Below, piece after piece: positions 7,165 through 16,849 of a stretch of DNA of 37,398 bases. Source of the DNA: Nonomuraea corallina. Its GTDB lineage: Bacteria; Actinomycetota; Actinomycetes; Streptosporangiales; Streptosporangiaceae. The stretch is from NCBI RefSeq assembly GCF_027620315.1, contig NZ_JAPNNL010000060.1:1-37398 (forward strand), in the 5' to 3' direction. Made by a program: the position numbers and the translations under genes. Below the pieces are notes generated by a model. That model was not told the DNA's origin. It worked only from the letters and a program-made list of their open reading frames with translations, and made no database searches. Position 1 is the stretch's first letter, and every line of letters begins with the position of its first letter.

Positions 7165-8579
7165 GTCGTACGCGGACACACCACCGAGCGGGTGCTGTTC
7201 GGGCTGGTCGCGAACCGGGCGCTGGCACCGTCCTCGAAGCTGGCCGCCGCGGACTGGATCACCCATGACGTCCACATCGACGGCCTGCCCGGCACGGATG
7301 ACGACGCGTGCTACCGGGCGATGGACTGGCTGCACGAGGTGAAGGACGATCTGGAGAAGCAGGTGTTCGACGAGGTCGCCAACCTGCTCAATCTTGAGGT
7401 CGACCTGCTCTTCTTCGACACCACCAGCACCTGCTTCGAGCTCGAGCGGCCCGATGACCCCGTCGCCCGTGACGATCACGGCGACCGGGTGCCCGACAGC
7501 GAGGCCGGCGACGGGCAGGAGGACGGGCAGGAGGCCGGACCGGGCGACGGGCAGGAGAACAAGGCGGCAGGGTTTCGGACCTACGGCAAGTCGAAAGACT
7601 CCCGGGACGACCTACCGCAGATCGTCATCGGCATGGCCGTCACCAGGGACGGAATTCCGATCCGGTGCCGGTGCTGGCCCGGCAACGCCTCCGACCAGCG
7701 CTTGATCCGCCAGGTCAAGGACGACATGCGCGACTGGACCCTGAGCAAGATCGTGTGGGTGACCGACCGCGGCTTCTCCTCCGCGGAAAGCCGCCGCTAC
7801 CTGCGCCAAGGCGACCATGCCTCCATCATCGGCGAGAAACTCCGCTCCGGCTCGGCGGAGGTGAAGGCCGCCCTGTCACGGCAGGGCCGCTACACCGAGA
7901 TCTCCGGCAACATGCGGATCAAGGAAGTACGGATCAGCGACACCGACCGGTTCGTCATCTGCCACAACCGTGAGGCGGCCGAGCGCGACGCGCACATGCG
8001 CGCCCAGCTTGTCGCCCAGCTCACCGACCTGATCGACGCCTCCGATGCGTTGAGTGAGTTCAAGCGCGGCGGGCTGCGCGGGAAGATCGCCGTCAAGCCT
8101 GGCCTGAACCGCTACCTGCGCACGACACCGGTCGGCAAGCTCCGCATCGACACCGCGAAGATCAAAGCCGAGGAGAACCTGGACGGCAAGTACCTGCTGC
8201 GCTGCAGCGACCCGCACCTGAGCGCCGAGGACATCGCGCTGGGTTACAAGCAGCTGCTGGAGGTCGAGCGAGGCTGGCGCGACATGAAACAGATCATCGA
8301 TCTGCGGCCGGTCTATCACCGGCTCGAAGAACGCATCCGCGCTCACGTCATCCTCTGCTGGCTGGCGCTGCTGCTCATCCGGATCACCGAGACCACCACC
8401 GCCGACACCTGGCCTGCCTGCCGCCGCGAGCTCGACCGGCTTCACCTGGGCACCTTCACCGGCCCCGCAGGCCTGTTCCGGCAGGTCACCGCCTTGACCA
8501 AGCCCAGCAAGACCTGCTCGCCAAGCTCGGCGTCCCCGCCCTCAAGCAGGTCATCGACCTGAAACCCACAGCACGCTGA
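7165..8579 (+). pseudogene. IS1634-type transposase, 5'-truncated and frameshifted
   Basis: The readable part starts abruptly (ERVLFGLVANRALAPSSKLAA), lacking about 120 N-terminal residues, and contains the DDE-type core: FFDTTSTCFE, VIGMAVTRDGIPIRCRCWPGN, VTDRGFSS and YKQLLEVERGWRDMKQ. Near 8500 a one-base loss shifts the frame; the true C-terminus (QDLLAKLGVPALKQVIDLK then PTAR, stop 8577-8579) continues in another frame. The central region contains a Gly/Gln/Asp-rich repeat (DGQEDGQEAGPGDGQ). Missing ends and the frameshift make it inactive. Confidence 0.85.
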
Positions 8580-8652
8580 CCAGTCCGAACACCACCGCCT
8601 AGAGAAACGCCCTCCAGGCGGCCACATCCATGTCAGCCCAGTTCACACCCCA

Positions 8653-8826
8653 CATTCGGACCTCCAGGCCGCTGAATTACGCGGAAAGCGGGCCCAACTG
8701 CCGGCCGTAATCCTCACCGAACTGCTGGCAGTCAGTCCCGAGACCGCCACCGTCTGGACCCAGGCCGGCGGCAACTGGGCCCGCTACGCGGCTCAACTCC
8801 CCGATCGACCCGATCGCAGAACATGA
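8653..8826 (+). pseudogene. C-terminal scrap of a recombinase/integrase-like gene
   Basis: An open frame without a start reads HSDLQAAELRGKRAQLPAVI, then LTELLAVSPETATVW, and ends NWARYAAQLPDRPDRRT before TGA at 8824. The pattern LPAxxLxxLLxVxxxTAxxWxxxAGGxW...YAA is common at the C-terminus of actinomycete integrase-like proteins. The rest of the gene is missing, presumably lost when the IS1634 element inserted. Confidence 0.4.
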
Positions 8827-8879
8827 GCACTGTCCGAAATTCGATGGAGCGGATTTGGCGATCTTGTTAGGGTGTCCGG

Positions 8880-10306
8880 ATGCCTTCTCAGCGCGCCCTA
8901 CTGCCGCGCTCGACACCGGCCGCGTCAGGGATGTCGTCCCGTTCGATCGCCGTGCTGCTGGACCGGCTCGAAGCGCGATCCGTCGAGTGTCATTCCATCA
9001 TGGTCGTACGCCACGGTCACGTCGTCGCCGAAGGCTGGTGGGCGCCCTACTCGGCCGGGCGCCCGCATCTGCTCTACTCGCTGACCAAGTCGTTCACCTC
9101 GGTCGCCGTGGGGCTCGCGATCGCCGACGGGTTGCTCTCGCTGGACGACCGGGTGGTGGACGTGTTGCCCGACCACGTTCCGGCCGGCATCTCGGAGCAG
9201 GGACGCCGTATCACCGTTCACCACCTGCTGTCCATGACGAGCGGGCACCGTACGGACAGCCTCGCCGAGGCCTGGCAACTGGAACCGGGCGACCTGGTGA
9301 AGGGCTTCCTGCGCGTACCGTTCCCCGAGGCCGAGGGAACACGGCACGCCTACGACAATCCGACCACCTTCATCCTGGCCCGGATGGTGGAACGGGTCAC
9401 GGGCCGCGGCCTCCCGGAGCTCCTCGACGAGCGCCTCTTCAAGCCGATGGCGTCGACCACGCCGAATGGGACCGGGTGGCGAGCGGTGCCGCCTTCGGAT
9501 TCCACGGACTGCACCTCACGACCGAGGCCGTCGCCGCCTTCGGTGAACTGCTGCTGCGTGGAGGCCTTTGGGGCGACCGGCGGCTCGTCCCGCGCGAATG
9601 GGTGGAGCTCGCGACCAGACGGCACATCGACAGCCTGCCGTTCGAGGACGGGTCGGACGACGTCGACTTCAGCTGCGGTTACGGTTACCAGTTCTGGATG
9701 TCGCGTCACGGTTACCACGGTCACGGTGCCTTCGGCCAGCAATGCGTGGTGGTCCCGTCGCACGATCTCGTGGTCGCCGTCACCGCCCAAGGGCAGGCCC
9801 AGGACGTGCTCGACGCCATTTGGGAGTGCCTGCTGCCCAGCGTGGACCACGCGGGAAACACCCGGGACGACGAGATCCTCGCCGATCGGCTGCGGCGGCT
9901 GTCACTCGCGCCGGTGCCAGGTTCGGCCGCCCCGGAGCGTTCCGCCAAGGCGAGACTCGACGCCTCCGCCGAGGACTCGGCTCTGCCCGACGGAACCACG
10001 GTGATCGTCGATCCCGTGGACGGTGGATGGCTCCTGCGACTCGGGTCGTTCCCCAACGTCGAGGTCGGCCACGGCGACTGGCGGGAAAGTTCGCCGCTCG
10101 GCCGCCCTGTCGTCGCGGCCGGCGCCTGGCAGGGCAACATGTTCGTCGCCGAGCTTTACGTCATCACCACCCCGCACCGGGTTCGGCTGGTGGTCGACGC
10201 CGACGCGGGAACAGCGGTGGCTAGGTGGAGCACCGTGCCCCTGACCGGCCCCAGCCTGGCGTTGCATCTCCGGTCGCCGCTGATCACCCGGCCCGACGTC
10301 GCGTAG
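8880..10306 (+). pseudogene. Serine hydrolase (beta-lactamase/class C-like), one frameshift
   Basis: The first frame encodes the N-terminal half with a catalytic S-x-x-K (Ser67-Leu-Thr-Lys70 in YSLTKSFTS) and Y-x-N (Tyr158-Asp-Asn160), both typical of penicillin-binding-protein-like serine hydrolases. At about 9450 (ATGGCGTCG, expected ATGGGCGTCG) one base appears lost, and the protein continues in the +1 frame (VDHAEWDRVASGAAFGFHGL ... HGHGAFGQQ ... to stop at 10304). The second half has the usual domain ending. A sequencing error or a very recent mutation are both possible because the rest is clean. Bases 8889-9248 recur almost perfectly at 24171-24530. Confidence 0.85.
8889..9248 (+). repeat. 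360-bp direct repeat, copy 1
   Basis: Identical to 24171-24530 except for one base (C at 9047, G at 24329), with no gaps (constant offset 15,282). It covers the 5' third of the serine-hydrolase gene, including the S-x-x-K codons. This copy sits in its natural gene context. Confidence 0.97.
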
Positions 10307-10469
10307 GCGATGTTGGCCAGGCTCGCAGGTGTCGGGTACGAGATGTCTCGTCACCCGGTGTCGGCCTGGTTCGGACCGTGGTCGATCATCGACGGATGCC
10401 GGTGCTCTCGGTCTGACTGGGCATTGCGGGTCGTGTGCCTACGCCCTTTGCGGCCGGGTGCTGGTCGGG

Positions 10470-11440
10470 TCAGGCGGGTTCGAAGACGGAGACCCGTGCC
10501 GGCGGTGTGATGGAAAGTGCCTGGTAGACGGCTCGTTGTGCGGGTCGTAGCGGGGTGGTCTGGACGACGGTTCCAGCCGGTCCGGCGAGGGTGACTTGGG
10601 ACAGACGGGACAATTCGCGGTTGATCCGGGGCCATCTTTGTCCGCATCCGCGTTCGGCGACGCGGGTCAGCAGCAGGGCCAGCCAGCAGATCAGCACGTG
10701 CGCGCGGATGCGGTGTTCGAGCCGGTGGAAGACCGGGCGAAGGAGCAGTTCGGACTGCATGTCCCGGAAGCCTCGCTCGGCTTCCAGGAGGTTCTTGTAG
10801 CCGAGTGCGGCGTCTTCGGTGCTGATGTCGGGATCGCTGGTGGCCAGCAGGTACTTGCCGTCCAGCCGTTCTTCGGCCTTGACCTTGGCCCGGTCGATCA
10901 CCAGCCGTCCGTTCTTCTGCTGGCGTATCCACCGCTTGAGCGTGGGGTGGTCGCGCAGCGCGCACTCGGCGCGGACGTGGGCAGCCTCGGCCTTCTGGCG
11001 CGCCTTGGCACTCAGTTCACGCCTGGCTTCGCGTTCGCGCTGGGTCTTGATCCGTTCCAGCTCGGCCTCGATCCACGTGATCGCCTGCTCGACCAGGGCG
11101 CCGCCGTCGCGCATGCGCATCCCGGCGATGTAGTGGCCCCCCGCGCGGCGTAGGCAGGCCAGGTTGTCAGCGGAGGACAAGCCGCGGTCGACCACGGTGA
11201 TGACTCGGCCCAGCTTCCAGGCGCGCATGTCGTTCCTTGACCTCGGCCAACACACTCTGATCGTTGGTGCGGCCGGGCCGGCACCACACCCGGACCGGGA
11301 TGCCCTCACGGGTGACGGCCAGCGCCCTGCACGTGCGCCCGGACGGCCTCGTGGCATGGGCCCGCGAACACGCGCCGGCCCTGCAGAGTTCGAGAACGCG
11401 GCCGCACGCTGGTTCGGCGCCACGAACCGATAGAGCCCAC
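10470..11440 (-). pseudogene. Second IS1634-type transposase, decayed
   Basis: On the minus strand the C-terminal half is intact in one frame: LGRVITVVDRGLSSADNLAC, HYIAGMRMRDGG, LDGKYLLATSDPDISTEDAA, YKNLLEAERGFRDMQ and LICWLALLLTRVAE, to the stop at 10470. Upstream, matching sequence (LAVTREGIPVRVWCRPG, NDQSVLAEVKE) lies in a different frame and the N-terminal third is unrecognisable, so at least two frameshifts and a truncation are present. It is related to but clearly distinct from the IS1634-type remnant at 7165-8579. Confidence 0.8.
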
Positions 11441-11561
11441 GGCATCCCCTGCGCACAGGCTGCGGCGCCGCAACCGAGCACTCTGCACGACACAGGGCTC
11501 CCAAGCCGAAGGCCGGTGAACCACAGTGCACCAGCACAGGAAGGCACCGACACGGACTGAG

Positions 11562-12152
11562 CTAGCGCCCGCCCTTGCCGTAGTGGGCCCAGCCCTGGTC
11601 GAGGAACCGGAAACCGGTCTCGACGAACGCCTCCGGATCAGGTTCGCGAACCGCCATGAGCTGGATCTGCAGTGCGAAGCGCACGTAGAAGCGGATCTCC
11701 TCACTCGGCTCGGCGAGACCGGACTCCTCGGTGAGCGTGGCGATCAGCGCATCCTCGTGACGCAGCCACATCTTCTCCGCGTAGTCGATCAGCGCCGGCG
11801 TGCCGTCCATCAGCGCGAGGATCCGGCTTTGCGGCTCCGTCCTCAGCGCGGCGATCTCCGCCAAGTAGTGCGCCTTGAGCGCGTCAGAGACCGAAACACC
11901 CTGGCGGCGGTCCCGGACGGCCGCCACCAACCGGTCGTGCCGCTCCTTCTCGTCCGCGAAGACGAGCGCTTCCTTGTGCGGGAAGTGCGTGAAGACCGTC
12001 TTGGGCGTCACGTCGGCCTGGTCCGCGATCTCCCGCACCGTCACCGCATCGAAACCCCGCTCCAGGAACAGCGCCGTCGCCGCCTCCAGGATCGTCGCCC
12101 GCGTCGCCGCCTTCTTGCGCTCACGCCGCCCTAGGGGCTCTGCATCCGCCAT
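11562..12152 (-). CDS. TetR-family transcriptional regulator
   Basis: A 196-residue regulator starting MADAEPLGRRERKKAATRAT. This start is preferred over upstream ones because a GGGGGG ribosome site lies directly before it and TetR proteins begin close to the helix-turn-helix. The DNA-binding domain is clear: ILEAATALFLERGFDAVTVR, then EIADQADVTPKTVFTHFPHK. The ligand domain is helical with no further clue. A strong inverted repeat upstream (12173-12216) is the probable operator. The natural divergent target gene appears to be lost: only the first codons of an ORF remain at 12218. Confidence 0.85.
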   Translation of the reverse strand: MADAEPLGRRERKKAATRATILEAATALFLERGFDAVTVREIADQADVTPKTVFTHFPHKEALVFADEKERHDRLVAAVRDRRQGVSVSDALKAHYLAEIAALRTEPQSRILALMDGTPALIDYAEKMWLRHEDALIATLTEESGLAEPSEEIRFYVRFALQIQLMAVREPDPEAFVETGFRFLDQGWAHYGKGGR

Positions 12153-12172
12153 CCCCCCATCATACCCTCGGA

Positions 12173-12216
12173 CTCTTTCTATATTGACGTTAAAAGTAAT
12201 CTCGGTATAGTAAGAG
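12173..12216. promoter_or_regulatory. Probable TetR operator upstream of the 11562-12152 gene
   Basis: CTCTTTCTATA (12173-12183) and TATAGTAAGAG (12206-12216) form an 11-bp inverted repeat with one mismatch, in an AT-rich island within high-GC DNA. The position, 20 to 65 bases upstream of the TetR start, suits autoregulation and control of a divergent gene. Confidence 0.5.
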
Positions 12217-12313
12217 TGTGAGTGAAGCCAACTTGACCCTGCTGCCCTCACGAGTCCTGTGCCGTTGACGGCGGCTGCTCTGTTCCGCCGGCGGCAGCGC
12301 ACGTAACCCGCGG

Positions 12314-12545
12314 GTGACCATCGCCCCCTACGGCGACTCCGACATGTACAGCCCCGAAGGTGCCAAGGCCCGCGAGCAGATCAACACCTGGATCCGCACC
12401 AGCGGCGACTTCGACGCCGTCTGGTGCGACCCCGCCGACCCCAGCCGCATCCCTCGACGACCTGCACATGGGCGACGACCTCCACGGCAACGACGCCGGC
12501 TACGCCGCCCTTGCCCAGTCCATCGACCTCACCCTCTTCGACTGA
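12314..12545 (+). pseudogene. C-terminal remnant of an SGNH/GDSL hydrolase
   Basis: The first frame reads TIAPYGDSDMYSPEGAKARE then QINTWIRTSGDFDAVW, and a second frame continues LDDLHMGDDLHGNDAGYAAL then AQSIDLTLFD to TGA at 12543. DxLHxNDAGY is the C-terminal Asp-His box of GDSL-type esterases. The catalytic Ser block and the rest of the gene are absent and the frame is broken near 12450, so this is debris. Confidence 0.65.
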
Positions 12546-12603
12546 CCTTTTGCCAAGACCTCACCGAACACGCACCCCCACGACACGGACAGGCAGTGAA
12601 CGC

Positions 12604-13821
12604 ATGAAAGCAGCAAAGTGGGCCGTCGCCGCAGTCATCTGCGCCGCGGTCGCCCTCGGCCTCTACACGAACGCGGCGGCGACCGCGGCCACGATCGGTG
12701 CCGTACTCGTTCTGGGACTTCTCTACGTGTACTTCATCCATTTCGGCCGCCCGAGCCGCGTGGCCAGCCTCAACGAGGTCACGGACACCAAATGGCACAC
12801 CGTCAACCTGGGGAGGACAACCGTGAGCGCCGACGGCTCCGCGTACGCGATGTTCGTCCGGCGCGGCACGTCCAGCAACCTCGTGATCCACTTCTCTGGT
12901 GGAGGAGCCTGTTGGGACGCTGAAACCGCCGCCCGTCCGATCACACCCCTGGGCGTCGTGCGCGGCTACACGCGAGATCTGCAGATGTTCTACTTCAACT
13001 CGCTGACCCGACTGTTCCCCGCCGCGCTCGCCGGAATGGCCAACCGCCGCGACAGCACCAACGCCTTCCGTGACTGGAACTTCGTCTTCGTCCCCTACAG
13101 CACCGGGGATATGCACGTCGGTGACACCATCAACACCTACCCCCACAACGGCACGACCATCAAGGTCCACCACAACGGGCGCAACAACGCAACGGCCGTA
13201 CTCGACTGGGTCTACGCCAACTTCCCGGAAGCCGACAAGGTTCTGGTCTCCGGCGAAAGCGCCGGCGCCTGGGCCTCCGCCTTCTACGCCCCGCAGATCG
13301 CCGGCCACTACACAGACTCGAAGCTCTACTGCCTCTCGGACGGCGTCGGAGTCGTCACCGAACGCTGGCGCGACATCGTGGACACGATCTGGAAGGCCGA
13401 CAGCGCACAAACCCTGGGCTTCGACATCGGCAACGACCTCTACGAGGACGCGCTCCTTCGCCGCTCCGACGAGGCTGCGCGCACTATCAAGTATCTGCAC
13501 GCCAACACGCTCTACGACGACACCCTCACCCGCTTCGGCGCCGCACTGAACCGCACATCAACAAGGACCGACGCGTTCATCGACGACTGGGCGGCCAACA
13601 CCAAGGCATCGATCGCACGCCTCGACCAGTCCGGCCTTCACTACAACTTCTTCCTCACCGACTGGGGCCACAACTCGAAGAAGCACACCACCGAACACAC
13701 CCTGACGACCAACGAGTTCTACAACAAGTGCACGGCCGACGGGGTCCTCTTCTCCACATGGATCAAGCGCAACGTCATCGACGACGAAGACCTCTCGCTC
13801 GGACACGAGCTGCTTCCCTGA
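12604..13821 (+). CDS. Pectin-acetylesterase/Notum-like esterase with N-terminal membrane anchor
   Basis: 405 residues, complete. Residues 6-46 contain two hydrophobic segments (AVAAVICAAVALGLYT and AATIGAVLVLGLLYVYFI), so the enzyme is probably membrane-anchored. The catalytic domain has the oxyanion motif FSGGGACW and the nucleophile elbow VSGESAGAW, both diagnostic of the pectin acetylesterase/Notum alpha/beta-hydrolase family; an acid in LSDGVG and a His in DWGHNSKKHTTEH are candidate triad partners. It probably removes acyl groups from a polysaccharide or lipid outside the cell. The ATG at 12604 was chosen because the hydrophobic N-terminus starts there; the ribosome site is weak. It stands alone between debris and the convergent PucR gene. 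Confidence 0.8.
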   Translation: MKAAKWAVAAVICAAVALGLYTNAAATAATIGAVLVLGLLYVYFIHFGRPSRVASLNEVTDTKWHTVNLGRTTVSADGSAYAMFVRRGTSSNLVIHFSGGGACWDAETAARPITPLGVVRGYTRDLQMFYFNSLTRLFPAALAGMANRRDSTNAFRDWNFVFVPYSTGDMHVGDTINTYPHNGTTIKVHHNGRNNATAVLDWVYANFPEADKVLVSGESAGAWASAFYAPQIAGHYTDSKLYCLSDGVGVVTERWRDIVDTIWKADSAQTLGFDIGNDLYEDALLRRSDEAARTIKYLHANTLYDDTLTRFGAALNRTSTRTDAFIDDWAANTKASIARLDQSGLHYNFFLTDWGHNSKKHTTEHTLTTNEFYNKCTADGVLFSTWIKRNVIDDEDLSLGHELLP

Positions 13822-14016
13822 CGCCCCCTCGCCTTCATGCGTCTTCGTGGCGCACACGCGGACACGCATCATGCCACTCATCAAGACGAAGAACATGCCG
13901 AAATGCTGGCCCAGCCCGGCGAGCCGAACGGGCTATTCGCCGGGCATCGGAGGTGATCGGCGCGGTCGCGTGGCCGACATCCGGCCGTGTTCCGACGCGC
14001 CGATGTGCGGCCGCCA

Positions 14017-15510
14017 TCAGTGGCCGGCAGCGTCGTAGAGCCGCAAGGCCAGGCTGCAGATCACCAGGGTGTCCAGGCTGTCCAGGTCCGCTTCGAGGAG
14101 CTTGCCGATCTGGGCCAGCCGGTACCGCAGCGTGTTGCGGTGCACGTGCAGGGCTTCGGCCGTCGCGTGCTGCTTGGCGTCCAGCCGCAGGTAGGTGCTC
14201 AGGGTGTGCATCAGCTGGCCGTCGGTCTTGGCGTCGTGGTCGATCAGTGGTCGCAGGACCTCCCGCGCGGCATGCTGGCCGCCCCGCCCGGCGGCCGCGG
14301 CCACGATCGAGGTCAGGTCGAACGGGCGGGAACGCTGCGGTCGGGCCAGCTCGTCTGTGATCATCCCTCGGGCCGAGGCGAGCACCATGCGGATCTCCTC
14401 GGCGTCCCTGGCCGGCCCGGCCACCACGATCGCCCGGCCGGGCATCTCCCGGCGCAGCACCTCGAGGACCTTGCCGGCGGTGTCGCCGGTGCCGCCCTGG
14501 GCCAGCAGTACCAGCAGTTCGCCGCTGCGCACCGAGCGCACCACCGGCAGCACCTGCTCCACGGCCAGGCGCAGGCGCAACGAGTACCCGGCGGAGAACG
14601 CGGGCTTCGGCGCGGCCAGCAGGACGACGGTTGGCACGTCGCTCCTGAAGCCGGCCACGCGCAGCGCCCGGACCAGGGTCGACGTGGGTGTGGTCCAGTC
14701 GGTCAGGCTGGCGAGCACGGCGGCCATCCGCGTCGCGTTCGACGGCTCCTCCTGCAACCTGCGGGTCAGGTCGATGGCGACCAGCGTGGCGGCCGCGCTC
14801 ATCGCCATCCGGACGCTCTCCACGGCCATCTCGCTGTGGCCGACCAAGATGTGGTCGTGCGCGCCCGCCTGGTCGAGCGGCACCGCGTGGTATCCGGTCG
14901 TCCCACTGGTGGCCAGCCCTTGCAGCACGAGGCCCGTCTGCCACTCCTGGTGCAGAGGCCACGTCGCCACCACTTTGCCGTCGATGTCGAGGATGGCCGC
15001 CTCGCCGCCGATCTCCTTGGCGATCCGCTTGAGCAGGGTCATCAGCGGCGCGTTGTTGGACATGAGCTGCGCCAGCTCGGCGGCGAGGTTGGACGCCCGG
15101 CCCATGTCCTTGAACCGGTCTGCGACCGTCATTTCGGCCACGAACTCGCTGATCCGCACGAATGGCACGTTATACGGCACGCTGAGCACCGGCAGATCCA
15201 CCGCGGTGGCGCTCTCCACCAGGGCACGGGGTACGTCGGCGTGAGTCAGCCCGCAGCCGAAGCCGATGGCCGCGACCCTTTTGCGCTTGAGCCGAGAGAC
15301 GAAGTTCTGCCAGCTTTCTTGATCATCCGCCTGGATGCAGGCACCGGTGGTGAGCAGCAGCTCGCCACCCTGCAGGAACGGCGCGGGGTCCACGAGTTCG
15401 GTGGAGGCCACCCAGCGGATCGTGCGTTTCATCAGGTCATGGCTGGTGGGGGTGGCCAGGCTGAGCTCCAGGACGGTCTCGGCCATGAGCTGATCCAAAC
15501 TCAATGCCAT
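14017..15510 (-). CDS. PucR-family transcriptional regulator
   Basis: 497 residues. The N-terminal PucR domain (about 10-130, with ELVDPAPFLQGGELLLTTGA) senses a ligand, the middle part resembles the GGDEF-like CdaR region, and the C-terminus carries the PucR-type helix-turn-helix (ALHVHRNTLRYRLAQI, about 455-470). PucR/CdaR proteins usually activate purine, amide or other nitrogen-source catabolism when the substrate is present. It is divergent from the ABC-importer operon starting at 15680 and is its most likely regulator. The start at 15510 has a GGGAGGAG site upstream; a start 24 bases further up lacks one. Confidence 0.9.
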   Translation of the reverse strand: MALSLDQLMAETVLELSLATPTSHDLMKRTIRWVASTELVDPAPFLQGGELLLTTGACIQADDQESWQNFVSRLKRKRVAAIGFGCGLTHADVPRALVESATAVDLPVLSVPYNVPFVRISEFVAEMTVADRFKDMGRASNLAAELAQLMSNNAPLMTLLKRIAKEIGGEAAILDIDGKVVATWPLHQEWQTGLVLQGLATSGTTGYHAVPLDQAGAHDHILVGHSEMAVESVRMAMSAAATLVAIDLTRRLQEEPSNATRMAAVLASLTDWTTPTSTLVRALRVAGFRSDVPTVVLLAAPKPAFSAGYSLRLRLAVEQVLPVVRSVRSGELLVLLAQGGTGDTAGKVLEVLRREMPGRAIVVAGPARDAEEIRMVLASARGMITDELARPQRSRPFDLTSIVAAAAGRGGQHAAREVLRPLIDHDAKTDGQLMHTLSTYLRLDAKQHATAEALHVHRNTLRYRLAQIGKLLEADLDSLDTLVICSLALRLYDAAGH

Positions 15511-15546
15511 GGGGCCACTCCTCCCGCTGGTCACCCTGCGTTATGC

Positions 15547-15624
15547 AGTTGCACAGTACCTGGCCTTCGAGCTTGGCCATGCCGCACGTAGACGCTGCGG
15601 ACAGCCTGGATGTTGACTGCAACT
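15547..15624. promoter_or_regulatory. Divergent intergenic control region, candidate PucR half-sites
   Basis: Between the PucR start and the importer operon, AGTTGCA (15547-15553) and TGCAACT (15618-15624) are inverted copies 64 bases apart, and a TTGACT box (15613) overlaps the second. Looped binding by a multimeric regulator is possible. No clear -10 box at normal spacing was found. Confidence 0.3.
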
Positions 15625-15679
15625 CAGCCCACCGACCTGCGTAGTTCCGGCATTCGGAACCCCACGAGGGGAGAAATTC

Positions 15680-16813
15680 GTGCAGTTCAAACGCCATTCC
15701 GCGGTTCTCGCGACCGCGGCGGCCGCCACCCTGGCGTTGTCGGCCTGTGGCTCGTCCACCCCCGCCGACTCGGGCTCGGCGGCCGGCCCGGCCGCCGAGA
15801 ACACGGCGGCCGCGAAGAGCTGGGCCCCGGTCAAGGTCGACGTCTGGGCTGACCTGTCCATGGACAGCGCGCGCAGCAAGGCCGAGTACACCCCTGTCGG
15901 CAAGGCCGAGAAGCCCTGGAACATCTGTGTGTCCGTGCCGCACATGAAGGACGCGTACTGGCTCGGCCTGAACTACGGCGTGGCCGAGCAGGCACGCGAG
16001 GCCGGCGTCAACATGACGATGGTCGAGGCCGGCGGTTATGAGAACATCGACAAGCAGATTCAGCAGATCGAGGACTGCGCGCAGAGCGCGGACGCCGTGG
16101 TCATCGGCGCCATCTCCCTCGACGGGCTGAACAGCACGGTCGAACGGCTGGCCGCTACGGGCAAGCCGGTCATCGACGTCATCAACGGCATGTCCAGCCC
16201 CAAGGTCACCGCCAAGTCGCTCGTCTCCTTCCACGACCTCGCCGAGATCGCTGCGGAATGGGTGGTCAAGGACTCCGGCGGTCAGCCGGTCAAGGTCGCC
16301 TGGTTCCCCGGTCCGAAGGGCGCCGGCTGGTCCGAGGACGGCGAGCGTGGTTTCAAGGCCGCCCTCGCCGGAAGCGCGGTGGAGATCGTCGACACCAAGT
16401 GGGGCGACACCGGTAAGGACGCGCAGAGCAAGCTGATCGAGGACGTCCTCGCCGCGCATCCCGACATCAACTACATCGTCGGCACCGCGGTCACCGCCGA
16501 GGCGGCCGGGCCGATCCTGCGGGACCGCGGCCTGAGCGACAAGATCCGCGTCGCCGGTTACTACTTCACCCCCGGCACGTACACCGGCATCCAGCGCGGA
16601 ACCGTGCAGGCCGCGCCCAGCGACAGCACCGCCATCCAGGGCCGGATCGCCATCGACCAAGCCATCCGCGCACTGGAGAAGAAGGAATTCCAGCAGCATG
16701 TCGGGCCCGAGCTCGTCATGGTCACGAAGGACACGCTGAAGGACTTCGACGTGTCCACCACGCTGGCCCCCGACGGCTGGTCTCCGACGTTCCAGGTCAA
16801 GGCCGGCAGCTGA
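15680..16813 (+). CDS. TorT-like substrate-binding lipoprotein of an ABC importer
   Basis: 377 residues, GTG start with GAGGGGAG upstream. A lipoprotein signal ends at LSAC (Cys23), followed by an Ala/Ser-rich linker. The mature part is a periplasmic-binding-protein type 1 fold closest in pattern to TorT: KDAYWLGLNYGVAEQAREAG, VEAGGYENIDKQIQQIEDC, ADAVVIGAISLDG. In enterobacteria TorT reports TMAO to a sensor kinase; here it heads an operon with a CUT2-type ATPase and permease, so it more likely delivers a small nitrogenous solute. The substrate cannot be read from sequence. Confidence 0.88.
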   Translation: MQFKRHSAVLATAAAATLALSACGSSTPADSGSAAGPAAENTAAAKSWAPVKVDVWADLSMDSARSKAEYTPVGKAEKPWNICVSVPHMKDAYWLGLNYGVAEQAREAGVNMTMVEAGGYENIDKQIQQIEDCAQSADAVVIGAISLDGLNSTVERLAATGKPVIDVINGMSSPKVTAKSLVSFHDLAEIAAEWVVKDSGGQPVKVAWFPGPKGAGWSEDGERGFKAALAGSAVEIVDTKWGDTGKDAQSKLIEDVLAAHPDINYIVGTAVTAEAAGPILRDRGLSDKIRVAGYYFTPGTYTGIQRGTVQAAPSDSTAIQGRIAIDQAIRALEKKEFQQHVGPELVMVTKDTLKDFDVSTTLAPDGWSPTFQVKAGS

Positions 16814-16849
16814 CGACGGGAACGTTCCACAACCAGAAAGTTGTCTCCG

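Noticed and set aside
7477..7560. GGACGGGCAGGAGG-like repeats in the IS1634 remnant as a CRISPR or satellite array
   Set aside because: Only a few short imperfect units, all in the transposase frame, encoding a Gly/Gln/Asp loop; no spacers. No CRISPR array was seen anywhere in the window.
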